From contig NZ_JARXOW010000001.1 in assembly GCF_030182585.1 (NCBI RefSeq), positions 2,046,001 through 2,110,000 of the forward strand: a stretch of DNA of 64,000 nt, in the 5' to 3' direction. This document shows positions 7,692-16,792 of this stretch, one piece after another. Under the pieces are notes generated by a model. It was not told where the DNA came from and searched no databases. It saw only the letters and a list, made by a program, of their open reading frames with translations. Made by a program: the position numbers and the translations under genes. How positions within the stretch are numbered: the stretch's first letter is position 1; each line of letters starts with the position of its first letter. This DNA comes from Pedobacter faecalis (GTDB lineage Bacteria > Bacteroidota > Bacteroidia > Sphingobacteriales > Sphingobacteriaceae).

Positions 7692-8963
7692 CTACTTATA
7701 AAGTGGGAAACTGGCAGAAAGCTCGCGTACACGGGCCCGTACTGCAGACAGATTTGACTCATCTTCCGGATTACTGATCACCTGATCGATCAGATCCACG
7801 ATGGTTTCCATCTCAGATTCCTTTAAGCCCCTGCTGCTGATCGCCGCCGTTCCAACCCGGATACCGGAAGTTACAAACGGTGAGCGGTCGTCAAAAGGAA
7901 CCATGTTTTTGTTTACCGTAATATCGGCCATCTCCAGAGCGTGCTCTGCAAGCTTTCCGGTGATGTTCTTATTGCGAAGGTCAATCAGCATCAGGTGGTT
8001 ATCGGTACCCCCAGAGATAATACCGTAGCCTTTTGCGACAAAAGCTTTGGCCATGGCCTGTGCATTTGCCTTCACCTGCTTGATATAAGCAAGATACTCG
8101 TCGCTCAATGCCTCACCGAAAGCGATAGCTTTGGCCGCAATGATGTGCTCAAGCGGACCGCCCTGTGTTCCGGGGAATACCGCCATATCAAGTACAGAAG
8201 ACATCATTCGGGTCTCCCCTTTAGGTGTCTTCAATCCGAATGGATTTTCAAAGTCTTTGCCCATCATGATCATACCGCCACGTGGACCTCTCAGGGTTTT
8301 GTGCGTGGTGGTGGTAACAATATGGCAATGCGGCAGCGGATTGCTAAGCAGTCCGCGGGCGATCATCCCGGCCGGGTGGGAAATATCTGCCAGTACCAGC
8401 GCACCGATCTCGTCGGCCACACTGCGGATAAAGGCATAATCCCAGTCACGCGAATACGCAGAAGCACCGCATATGATCAGTTTCGGACGTTCTGCCAAAG
8501 CCACTTCTTTAAGCTTTTCGTAATCAATAAGGCCGGTTTCTTTTTTTACTCCATAAAACAAGGGCTGATAGAGCTTTCCCGAAAAGTTGACCGGAGAACC
8601 ATGGGTAAGGTGTCCGCCGTGCGAAAGGTCGAAACCCAGGATCTTATCACCAGGCTGAACCACAGCAAGCATCACCGCTGCGTTGGCCTGTGCGCCTGAG
8701 TGCGGCTGTACGTTTACCCACTCGGCGTTAAATAGTTTCTTTGCACGCTCAATGGCAATGCTCTCCACCTCATCTACCACCTGGCATCCGCCATAGTACC
8801 GCTTGCCCGGAAGGCCTTCGGCGTATTTATTGGTCAGGCAGGAGCCCGCAGCTTCCATTACCTGCCTGCTTACAAAGTTCTCTGACGCGATCAGTTCAAG
8901 GCCGTTTTCCTGACGGTCCAATTCCCTGTCAATCAGATCAAAAATTACGTTATCTCTTGTCAT
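7692..8963 (-). CDS. glyA: Serine hydroxymethyltransferase
   Basis: A PLP enzyme that interconverts serine and glycine while charging tetrahydrofolate with a one-carbon unit. The 423 residues match the bacterial length. The PLP-binding Lys is near residue 223 in [14 protein letters not shown]. Other family signatures are [10 protein letters not shown] near the N-terminus, [10 protein letters not shown], and [12 protein letters not shown]. The ATG opens the protein at the usual place relative to ELIASEN. It is transcribed away from dxs across a 92-nt divergent gap and is followed at 3 nt by the hybrid kinase, an unusual neighbour for a housekeeping enzyme. Confidence 0.97.
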   Translation of the reverse strand: MTRDNVIFDLIDRELDRQENGLELIASENFVSRQVMEAAGSCLTNKYAEGLPGKRYYGGCQVVDEVESIAIERAKKLFNAEWVNVQPHSGAQANAAVMLAVVQPGDKILGFDLSHGGHLTHGSPVNFSGKLYQPLFYGVKKETGLIDYEKLKEVALAERPKLIICGASAYSRDWDYAFIRSVADEIGALVLADISHPAGMIARGLLSNPLPHCHIVTTTTHKTLRGPRGGMIMMGKDFENPFGLKTPKGETRMMSSVLDMAVFPGTQGGPLEHIIAAKAIAFGEALSDEYLAYIKQVKANAQAMAKAFVAKGYGIISGGTDNHLMLIDLRNKNITGKLAEHALEMADITVNKNMVPFDDRSPFVTSGIRVGTAAISSRGLKESEMETIVDLIDQVISNPEDESNLSAVRARVRELSASFPLYK

Positions 8964-9055
8964 TTATAGAAGTATTATTTTGTAAAATTAAGATTTTCCT
9001 TCTTAGTTTGACAACAAAATACCTTACTTTGTAGTTTCTATTCTATAATTACTGC

Positions 9056-10987
9056 ATGGAAGACAACAACGGTCCTTTATTACTGCCTGCCATCAACTAC
9101 CCTGCTGATCTTAAGCAGTACAAGGAACAAGACCTGGAGCAAATCTGCAGGGAACTCCGCCAGTATATCATCGACGTAGTAAGTGTAAACGGCGGTCATT
9201 TTGGTGCCAGCCTGGGCGTGGTGGAACTGACTGTTGCCCTGCACTATTCGCTGAACACCCCCTACGATAAACTGGTTTGGGACGTTGGGCATCAGGCCTA
9301 TGGCCATAAGATACTCACCGGTCGCAAATCTGTTTTCCATACGAATAGGATCCTGAACGGCATCAGCGGATTTCCGAAGATCAGCGAGAGTGAATACGAC
9401 ACTTTTGGTGTCGGCCACTCTTCTACCTCCATTTCTGCCGCACTGGGTATGGCCGTGGCCTCGCAGTTGAAGGGCGAGACCGACCGTCAGCATGTAGCGG
9501 TGATAGGCGACGGGGCCATGACTGCAGGCCTTGCCTTTGAGGGCTTAAACCATGCGGGCATTGAAAACTCTAACCTGCTGGTGATCCTGAACGACAACTG
9601 TATGTCGATAGATCCCAATGTGGGCGCACTGAAGGAATACCTGACCAATATTACGACATCCAAGTCGTACAACCGTTTCAGGGACGATATCTCGAACGTC
9701 CTGATCAAATTATCAGAGCTCGGTCCGAATGCCCATAAGTTTGTTAAAAAGATTGAAAAGAGCATCAAAGGCACTTTGCTAAAGCAGAGCAACCTGTTTG
9801 AAGCCTTGAATTTCAGATATTTCGGCCCGGTAGATGGCCACGATGTGGTGCGACTTACGCAGATCATCAAAGACCTTAAAGATATACCCGGACCTAAACT
9901 GCTGCATTGTGTAACCGTAAAGGGTAAGGGCTTTGCCCTGGCAGAGAAAGACCAGACCAAGTGGCATGCACCTGGTTTGTTTGATAAAATCACCGGGGAA
10001 ATCAAGAAGCCGGTGTCGGAGAAACCGCAGCCGCCTAAATACCAGGACGTGTTTGGACATACGCTTGTGGAACTGGCAGAAGCGAACAGCAAAATTGTGG
10101 GTATTACCCCGGCTATGCCTTCAGGCTCTTCCATGAACATCATGATGAAGGCGATGCCCAAGCGGGCTTTCGACGTGGGTATTGCCGAGCAGCATGCGGT
10201 AACCTTTTCGGCCGGGCTGGCTACACAGGGCCTCGTACCCTTCTGTAATATTTACTCAAGCTTTATGCAACGCGCCTACGATCAGGTGATCCATGATGTG
10301 GCCCTACAAAACCTCAACGTGGTGTTTTGCCTTGACCGTGCCGGGCTTGCCGGTGCCGATGGCGCTACGCACCATGGTGCATATGACATTGCTTTTATGC
10401 GCTGCATTCCTAAGATCGTGGTATCTTCGCCGATGAATGAGGAGGAACTGCGTAACCTGATGTATACTGCCCAGCAGGAAGATATGGGTACGTTTGTGAT
10501 CCGATACCCGAGGGGCAGTGGTGTGCTTACCGACTGGAAGCGGCCTTTCAAAGCCATTGAAGTTGGAAAAGGCCGGAAGATCAGCGATGGCGAAGATGTA
10601 GCCATACTCACCATTGGCCATGTGGGTAATTTTGCTGTGGAAGCCTGCCGCGAACTGAACAGTGAGGGCATACACCCGGCACACTACGACATGCGTTTTG
10701 CCAAGCCTATAGATGAGGAACTGCTGCACGGTGTGTGCGCCCGTTACAAGCACATTATTACAGTAGAAGATGGCTGCCTGCAGGGTGGAATGGGAAGTGC
10801 GGTACTGGAGTTTATGGCCGACCATCAATACACCAACCATGTTATACGCCTGGGCATACCTGATGACTTCATTGAACATGGCGAGCAGCCTGAACTGTGG
10901 GCCATATGCAAGTACGACACAGCGGCAATTATGGCCGAAGTGAAGAAACTTGCTGTGGGTCGGACCACAAAGACCATGGCTTCCTAG
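9056..10987 (+). CDS. dxs: 1-deoxy-D-xylulose-5-phosphate synthase
   Basis: Thiamine-diphosphate enzyme that condenses pyruvate and glyceraldehyde 3-phosphate in the first step of the MEP isoprenoid pathway. The 643 residues match the family. Visible signatures: [17 protein letters not shown] near residue 80; the TPP/Mg motif [16 protein letters not shown] with downstream LNDN at about 150-185; [16 protein letters not shown] in the middle; and [12 protein letters not shown] for the pyrimidine domain. The C-terminal transketolase domain is complete. The stop is 5 nt from the convergent treY-malQ stop. Its product feeds undecaprenyl phosphate, the carrier lipid used by the EPS genes in this window. 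Confidence 0.97.
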   Translation: MEDNNGPLLLPAINYPADLKQYKEQDLEQICRELRQYIIDVVSVNGGHFGASLGVVELTVALHYSLNTPYDKLVWDVGHQAYGHKILTGRKSVFHTNRILNGISGFPKISESEYDTFGVGHSSTSISAALGMAVASQLKGETDRQHVAVIGDGAMTAGLAFEGLNHAGIENSNLLVILNDNCMSIDPNVGALKEYLTNITTSKSYNRFRDDISNVLIKLSELGPNAHKFVKKIEKSIKGTLLKQSNLFEALNFRYFGPVDGHDVVRLTQIIKDLKDIPGPKLLHCVTVKGKGFALAEKDQTKWHAPGLFDKITGEIKKPVSEKPQPPKYQDVFGHTLVELAEANSKIVGITPAMPSGSSMNIMMKAMPKRAFDVGIAEQHAVTFSAGLATQGLVPFCNIYSSFMQRAYDQVIHDVALQNLNVVFCLDRAGLAGADGATHHGAYDIAFMRCIPKIVVSSPMNEEELRNLMYTAQQEDMGTFVIRYPRGSGVLTDWKRPFKAIEVGKGRKISDGEDVAILTIGHVGNFAVEACRELNSEGIHPAHYDMRFAKPIDEELLHGVCARYKHIITVEDGCLQGGMGSAVLEFMADHQYTNHVIRLGIPDDFIEHGEQPELWAICKYDTAAIMAEVKKLAVGRTTKTMAS

Positions 10988-10992
10988 CGCCG

Positions 10993-13900
10993 TTACCGCC
11001 TGTACAGTCTCGCCAGGCGGAACAAACGGTTTTCGAGTTTCGCATCAAGTTCCTTATGCTTTAAGCGCCAGGCCCAATTGCCCTTAATGGTGGCAGGAGT
11101 GTTCATCCTCGCTTTTGCCCGTTTGGCCAGAACGTCCTGCACGGGCACAATAGCTATTTTAGCTACTGAGGCATAAGCCAGCCGCATCATCGTTTCCACC
11201 ACATTATAGCCCGTTACCTTATGCCCTGCATACTGCTCCAGCCGCTTGCCGGTAGCTCCATCGGCCTCCTGCTCGTACCAGCCCTGCATGGTGTTGTTGT
11301 CGTGCGTTCCAGTATATACGATACAGTTGCTGTCGGGATAGTTGTGCGGGGTATGTATCGACTCCGGCATGTCTTCGCCAAAACCGAACTGCAATACCTT
11401 CATACCAGGAAGCGCATACTGATCGCGCAGCTGGTAAACGTCTTCCGTGATCTCACCCAGGTCTTCCGCGATAAAAGGCAATTGCCCGAAGCGCTTTACG
11501 AAGGCGTCGAACAGTGCTTGCCCCGGTCCCTGCACCCAGCTACCCTCTTTGGCCGTCGAAGCTTGTGCCGGCACTTCCCAGTAGGCCGCAAATGCCCGGA
11601 AGTGATCGAGCCGGATGATGTCGTATAATTCCAGGTTCTTGGCGATACGGTCGACCCACCAGCGGTATTTGTCCTTAGCCATCGCCTTCCAGTTGTATAC
11701 CGGCATACCCCAGAGCTGTCCGTCGGCGTTGAAGTAGTCGGGCGGCACCCCGGCCACACCCTTTAGCTTGCCTTGCGGACTCACCGAAAAGTATGCCCTG
11801 TTCGCCCATACATCGGCCGAATCATAAGCGGTATAAAAAGGCAGGTCGCCAATAAGCTGTATGCCAAGTACCCGGGCAGTCTGACGCAGCTCGTGCCACT
11901 GCTTAAAGAACACATACTGTTGCCACCTGATCTCGCGGAGCATGTCCTGGTGTTCACCTTCGAAAGCGGCGAGCGCTTTTTCGTCGCGGTTGCGCAAAGG
12001 CGCAGGCCAGTCGAACCATGCCCTGCCCTGGTGGGCCGACTTAATGCCCTCGTACAGGGCGTAGTCGGACAGCCAGGGTGATTCCTGCTGACAAAATTCC
12101 TCGAAGGCCTGGTCTTCTGCACCGTCCAGTTTCTCTTTGTATTTACGATAGGCCTTAGCAAGCAGTTTCTTTTTAAGCTGTTCTACCGGCTGGTAACTGA
12201 TCTTCTTTTTAGCGCGCGACCAGTTCTTACGGATATCCTCGTCGTCGAGCAGCCCTTCCTGGTGCAGCAGTTCGGGACTAATGAGCAGCGTATTCCCGGC
12301 CATCACAGAGGTGGCGCTATAAGGCGAATAGGCCTGGTCTTCGGTAAGCGGGTTCATGGGCAGCACCTGCCAGTATTTTTGTCCCGCTCTGGCCAGAAAC
12401 TGCAGGAAGTCGGCAGCAGCCGGGCCAAAATCGCCTATTCCAAACGCTGAAGGCAGCGAAGAGATGTGCATCAGGATTCCCGCGCCACGCTCAGAGGGTG
12501 GGGTTTTGGCATAAATCAGGGAAAAAGGCATATCGGCAAAGATCTCACTCAGCGGCAGCTCACGTGAGGCCTTGCCCTTGGCCGACTGCAGCAACTGCTG
12601 ATACTCGCCGGGAAAAGCTTTTGGTAATACCAGGCGCGTGTCGGCCCAGTCGACCTCAAACAACTCCACAGCCCCTGTGGCTGTGATAGACACGAGGCTA
12701 ACCGGAACGATGCAGATGACCCACTCCTGGTCGTACCGCCTTGCAAAGGACACCACCGAAGAGGCATACTTACCCTTCACTTCCACCGGCAGGTAGTCGC
12801 CCTCGCTAAACAGCGCCGGGTATTTGAGCCGGAGCTGCAGGAGTTTATGCAGCAACAGGAGCTTAACCTTACCGGTATGCGCCTCGCTCCAAAGCGAGGT
12901 CAAGGCCACATCGCCCGTCTCAAATTCCTGCAGGTAAGCGGAGCGCAGGGTATAGTCGACCGCCCTGCGGTTGTCCGGGTCTACCATACTGAGGTCCCAG
13001 AATTCTGTACCCTGATAGGTGTCGGGGATCCCGGGACTGCACATCTTAATGATCAGCGCCGCCAGCGAATCGGCCTGTCCGAACTCAGCTACTTTATGGA
13101 GAAATGCGGCAAAGACCGGCCAGAACACACCTTTGGTATCGAGCAGGGCCAGGATAAAGTCGCGCGTACCTTCTTCATACACCCTATCGGGCTCATCCCA
13201 TTCCGAATTCCGTTTGGATTCCCTAAGTGCCTTTTCTATATATTCGAGCAGACGCCGCTGATAGTCTTCCGCCTCAGGCCCGGATACGGGGCAGGTGGCC
13301 ACCAGGGTCTGGTAAATGAAATACTCGTCGTTGGCATCCGGTGCGCCGTTCTGCTTCAGCTCCGCATTCAGCTCGCGCCAGTTGCGTACCTCATCGAGCC
13401 ATTCCGAACCCAGATCGGTGAGCACATTGAGCCGCGCCCGGGCATCCTCGCCCCGCTTGGTATCGTGCGTGGCCGTGGCATTCATGGCCAGGGGCCAGTC
13501 GGAGTAACGCTGGGCAATGGTGTCATGAAACTCTTCCGTGGTGATGCCGAACTGTTCAGGCGAATCGCCCACCTCATTGTTGCCGATAAAGCGGTTGTAG
13601 GTATACATCAGCGTGTCTTCCACGCCCTTGGCCATTAGCGGACCGGTAAACTGCATGAGGCGCTGATACAGCGCAATGTCTTTACGGAACAGGATCTCTT
13701 TAAGCGTTTTGATTTGCTCGTGATTATCTCCATGATCGAGTTCTTTGAACAGGTCGCCAAACACCTCAGTCTCCTCCTCCGTAAGGGGATACTGATTGCT
13801 GTAATACCTGTACACCGGGCACCTGACGAGGATTTCTGATAGGATTTCCCTGTACGCGGGCAATGCCGGATCTTGCTCCCCCTGCTCCAGATGAGCCGAA

Positions 13901-14955
13901 ACCAACCGCGTAAGGTTATTCAGCTCGCCCTGCATATAGGCCTGCAGAAACTCGCGTTTCTTGGTATGGATCTGCGATTGTATGGAACTGTCGTGCCGCT
14001 CCAGTCCCCGATAAAAACGATTGAATTTCTTCTCTGCCTTGCGGTTGGTAAAGAGCTGATTTAATGTACCCAGGTAGTCGTAGCCCGTAGTGCCCTGGAT
14101 AGGCCAGGAGACAGGCAGGAGTTCACCGGGCTCAAGGATCTTCTCGACCACAATATAGGTATCAGGTCCGAGCAGCGCTCTTAAACGCAGCAGGTACTGT
14201 TCAGGGTCGTAGAGACCATCAACATGGTCGATACGCACACCCTGGAAAATGCCCTGGTCGACCAGCTCCTTTGTAAACCTGTGATAGGCTTCGAACACTT
14301 CTTCACGCTGTATATTAAGGCATATGAGGCTGTTGACCGTAAAAAAGCGCCGGTAGTTCATCTGCTCGTTGCTTTCCTTATAGCTGCAGAGCCGGTAGTG
14401 CTGCTCCGCAGCAATATCTTCCAATGGCGCGGAGGTATCCGTATCCGGGCGCAACGGCCAGTAGCTGTCGAAATACTTAAAGAACCACTCATCCCCGCGT
14501 TCTTCTACGGAGAGTTCATTTCTTTCGATGACCTCCTCCAGGGTACCGCCCAGGAAAGGCACCATAAGCGGCTCTTTCGACAAGTCGCCCGAGATAATAT
14601 CAAAATAATGCCGGTAAGTTGATGACTCGCCGTTTCTGAGTACATCCATAAGCCAGGTATTATCCTGATGAAAGCCCATGTGATTGGGCACGATGTCCTG
14701 GATCCAACCCATTTCCCGGGCTTTCAGTTTACCCGAGATGCGGACCAGCTCTTCAAGCGTGCCGATCTCCGGATTGATCTCTTCCGGATTGATGCCATCA
14801 TAACCATGCATGCTGCCCGGTACGGCCTTAAAGATGGGCGAGGCGTATATGGTTTTTACACCCAGCCGGTCGAGATAAGGAATGATCTCCTCGAAATGAC
14901 TGAGGCTGAACTCCTGATTGAACTGTATGCGGTAGGTGGAGACGGGATTATACAT
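10993..14955 (-). CDS. Bifunctional malto-oligosyltrehalose synthase / 4-alpha-glucanotransferase (TreY-MalQ fusion)
   Basis: A natural fusion of 1320 residues. Residues 1 to about 815 are a GH13 TreY domain (STYRIQFNQEFSLSHFEEI, nucleophile in GVRIDHVDGLYDP, TATHDTKRGED). It isomerises the reducing-end linkage of maltodextrin to give maltooligosyl trehalose. From about 820 a GH77 MalQ domain begins (GILMHISSLPSAFGIGDFG), with catalytic Asp in IIRLDHFRAF and Glu in IAEDLGEI. It transfers glucan chains between maltodextrins. The ATG at 14955 is chosen because it opens directly onto the TreY fold and overlaps the treZ stop by 8 nt; an upstream in-frame extension would run back into treZ. It is the last gene of the glgX-treZ operon. 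The fused MalQ could extend short glucans left by TreY/TreZ. Confidence 0.93.
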   Translation of the reverse strand: MYNPVSTYRIQFNQEFSLSHFEEIIPYLDRLGVKTIYASPIFKAVPGSMHGYDGINPEEINPEIGTLEELVRISGKLKAREMGWIQDIVPNHMGFHQDNTWLMDVLRNGESSTYRHYFDIISGDLSKEPLMVPFLGGTLEEVIERNELSVEERGDEWFFKYFDSYWPLRPDTDTSAPLEDIAAEQHYRLCSYKESNEQMNYRRFFTVNSLICLNIQREEVFEAYHRFTKELVDQGIFQGVRIDHVDGLYDPEQYLLRLRALLGPDTYIVVEKILEPGELLPVSWPIQGTTGYDYLGTLNQLFTNRKAEKKFNRFYRGLERHDSSIQSQIHTKKREFLQAYMQGELNNLTRLVSAHLEQGEQDPALPAYREILSEILVRCPVYRYYSNQYPLTEEETEVFGDLFKELDHGDNHEQIKTLKEILFRKDIALYQRLMQFTGPLMAKGVEDTLMYTYNRFIGNNEVGDSPEQFGITTEEFHDTIAQRYSDWPLAMNATATHDTKRGEDARARLNVLTDLGSEWLDEVRNWRELNAELKQNGAPDANDEYFIYQTLVATCPVSGPEAEDYQRRLLEYIEKALRESKRNSEWDEPDRVYEEGTRDFILALLDTKGVFWPVFAAFLHKVAEFGQADSLAALIIKMCSPGIPDTYQGTEFWDLSMVDPDNRRAVDYTLRSAYLQEFETGDVALTSLWSEAHTGKVKLLLLHKLLQLRLKYPALFSEGDYLPVEVKGKYASSVVSFARRYDQEWVICIVPVSLVSITATGAVELFEVDWADTRLVLPKAFPGEYQQLLQSAKGKASRELPLSEIFADMPFSLIYAKTPPSERGAGILMHISSLPSAFGIGDFGPAAADFLQFLARAGQKYWQVLPMNPLTEDQAYSPYSATSVMAGNTLLISPELLHQEGLLDDEDIRKNWSRAKKKISYQPVEQLKKKLLAKAYRKYKEKLDGAEDQAFEEFCQQESPWLSDYALYEGIKSAHQGRAWFDWPAPLRNRDEKALAAFEGEHQDMLREIRWQQYVFFKQWHELRQTARVLGIQLIGDLPFYTAYDSADVWANRAYFSVSPQGKLKGVAGVPPDYFNADGQLWGMPVYNWKAMAKDKYRWWVDRIAKNLELYDIIRLDHFRAFAAYWEVPAQASTAKEGSWVQGPGQALFDAFVKRFGQLPFIAEDLGEITEDVYQLRDQYALPGMKVLQFGFGEDMPESIHTPHNYPDSNCIVYTGTHDNNTMQGWYEQEADGATGKRLEQYAGHKVTGYNVVETMMRLAYASVAKIAIVPVQDVLAKRAKARMNTPATIKGNWAWRLKHKELDAKLENRLFRLARLYRR

Positions 14956-16792
14956 GGATGGTAGAATAAGCGATAAAAGATTGTGGTTGGAGGTCGACCG
15001 CAGCAGCATCCTCAGTTTGTTCCAGTGCTGCCGCAGGGCCAAGCCATTGCGGATCGGCTGAGTCGATAAGTTTATGCAGTTGAGCCCCGGTGTCTGGCAG
15101 CGTTACATGCTGTACCTCACCCGAAAAGTTCATCAGGCAGATCAGCACATCGTTGCTCCCCTGTGCCTTGCGGGTAAGGCGCAGGCAGGAACCGCCCGGG
15201 AGCACTTCGGCATCAACGGCCAGGCGGTCGGTATTGCGCAGCAGAGGGTGACTTTTGCGCAGGGCGATCAGCTCCTTATAAAAACGGAACATTTCGGCCT
15301 GCCCCTGCTCCCTGAGGGCGTCCCAATTGAGGCGCGAACGCTCAAAGGTCTCCTCCGCCTGCGGATCGGGCGCCTCGCCTCCGTTGTGCATGGCGGCAAA
15401 CTCTTCCTTACGGCCTTTACGGACGAGCTCCACAAGGTCCGGATCGGTGTGGCTTACGAAATACAGAAAAGGATTCTTTTCGCCCCACTCCTCGCCCATA
15501 AAGAGCATAGGCAGGAAAGGTGAACACATCACCGCGGCAGCGAGCAGCTTTTGCATCTCGAAGCTGTAAAGCTCCGACGAACGCTCGCCCAGCATGCGGT
15601 TGCCCACCTGATCGTGGTTTTGAGAGAACACGATAAACTGGCTGCCATCACGGCCAGTTGCTTCCCTTCCAAAGGTTTTGCAGCGTTCCTCAGAAAACAT
15701 GCCGGTGTATACGTAGGCATCGCGGTACGATTTGGCCAGGTGCTCCGCACCGTTGAAATCACAGTAGTAGCCCTGCTTAGGTTCGCCGGCGGCAACCCGC
15801 AGGGTATGGTGAAACTCGTCGACCCACTGGGCGTCCATGCCCAGGCCGTTTTCACTGAGCGGACTGATGTAACGCGGGTCGTTCAGGTCGGACTCCACAA
15901 TAAGATAATGCTTTCGGCCGGTCTGCGCCATCAGCTCGTCGGTATACCTGCGTATCTCCTGCAGGATGTGCACAGCGCCAAAATCTTTAGTGGCGTGCAC
16001 GGCATCCAGCCGGAGGGCGTCGATGTGGAAGTCGCGGAACCACATGAGCACGTTCTCAATGAAATAATGCCGCACACCATCGCAGCCCGAATCGTCGAAG
16101 TTGATCGCATTGCCCCAGGGCGTATGGTATTTGTCAGTAAAGAAGGGGCCAAACTGATCGAGGTAATTGCCTTCCGGTCCCAAATGGTTGTACACCACGT
16201 CGAGTACCACAGCTATGCCTTTTTCATGGCAGCGGGCGACCAGCTCCCGGAGTCCTTCGGCACCGCCATAGGCGGAATGCGCCGCAAAAGGAAACACCCC
16301 ATCGTAGCCCCAGTTCCTGTTGCCCGGAAAAGCGGCGACCGGCATAAGCTCGATAGCCGTAATGCCCAGTTCCTTCAAATGGTCCAGGCGTTCGGCAATA
16401 CCTTCAAAATCGCCGCGCGGGCTGAAAGTACCCGTATGCAGTTCATAGATGATATACTCCGCAAGCGGAGGGTTCTTCCATTCGCCCCCCTCCTGCCTAT
16501 CCTCCAGGTTCACAGCCAGCGATGGACCGTGCACGCCTTCGGGCTGACAAACCGAGGCCGGATCGGCCAGACGATGCTGCCCGTCGGCCAGGAACCAATA
16601 AGTATCTCCCGGCCTGAGCGCGTCGGTACTCAGATGCCAATAGCCATACGACTGCGGCGTGAGCGGCAGTGTTTTATCGCCGGTTACGAGCGAAATCTCT
16701 TTTAATTTAGGTGCCCACAGGCATACCTCGGCCAGTCCTTCAGCATTAAAATGAACACCCAGGCCTCTTCGTAATACATCTATCTGTTTCAT
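14948..16792 (-). CDS. treZ: Malto-oligosyltrehalose trehalohydrolase
   Basis: A GH13 enzyme that releases trehalose from maltooligosyl trehalose, acting after TreY. It has 614 residues. The N-terminal beta-sandwich (about 1-95) carries VCLWAPKLKEISLV. The catalytic barrel has the TreZ signature YELHTGTFSPRGDFE, the nucleophile in ALRLDAVHATKDFG, the acid/base Glu in LIVESDLNDPRY and the third Asp in SQNHDQVGNRMLGE. The C-terminal sandwich ends at the stop. The start codon overlaps the glgX stop as ATGA, and its own stop overlaps the treY-malQ start by 8 nt, so the three genes are translationally coupled. Confidence 0.95.
   Translation of the reverse strand: MKQIDVLRRGLGVHFNAEGLAEVCLWAPKLKEISLVTGDKTLPLTPQSYGYWHLSTDALRPGDTYWFLADGQHRLADPASVCQPEGVHGPSLAVNLEDRQEGGEWKNPPLAEYIIYELHTGTFSPRGDFEGIAERLDHLKELGITAIELMPVAAFPGNRNWGYDGVFPFAAHSAYGGAEGLRELVARCHEKGIAVVLDVVYNHLGPEGNYLDQFGPFFTDKYHTPWGNAINFDDSGCDGVRHYFIENVLMWFRDFHIDALRLDAVHATKDFGAVHILQEIRRYTDELMAQTGRKHYLIVESDLNDPRYISPLSENGLGMDAQWVDEFHHTLRVAAGEPKQGYYCDFNGAEHLAKSYRDAYVYTGMFSEERCKTFGREATGRDGSQFIVFSQNHDQVGNRMLGERSSELYSFEMQKLLAAAVMCSPFLPMLFMGEEWGEKNPFLYFVSHTDPDLVELVRKGRKEEFAAMHNGGEAPDPQAEETFERSRLNWDALREQGQAEMFRFYKELIALRKSHPLLRNTDRLAVDAEVLPGGSCLRLTRKAQGSNDVLICLMNFSGEVQHVTLPDTGAQLHKLIDSADPQWLGPAAALEQTEDAAAVDLQPQSFIAYSTIHV

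Noticed and set aside
14956..15042. N-terminal extension of the TreY-MalQ protein
   Set aside because: It overlaps treZ coding sequence and has no family residues; the ATG at 14955 opens the TreY fold.
15551..16705. Open frame opposite treZ (384 codons)
   Set aside because: No recognisable motif, and treZ on the other strand has all catalytic residues.
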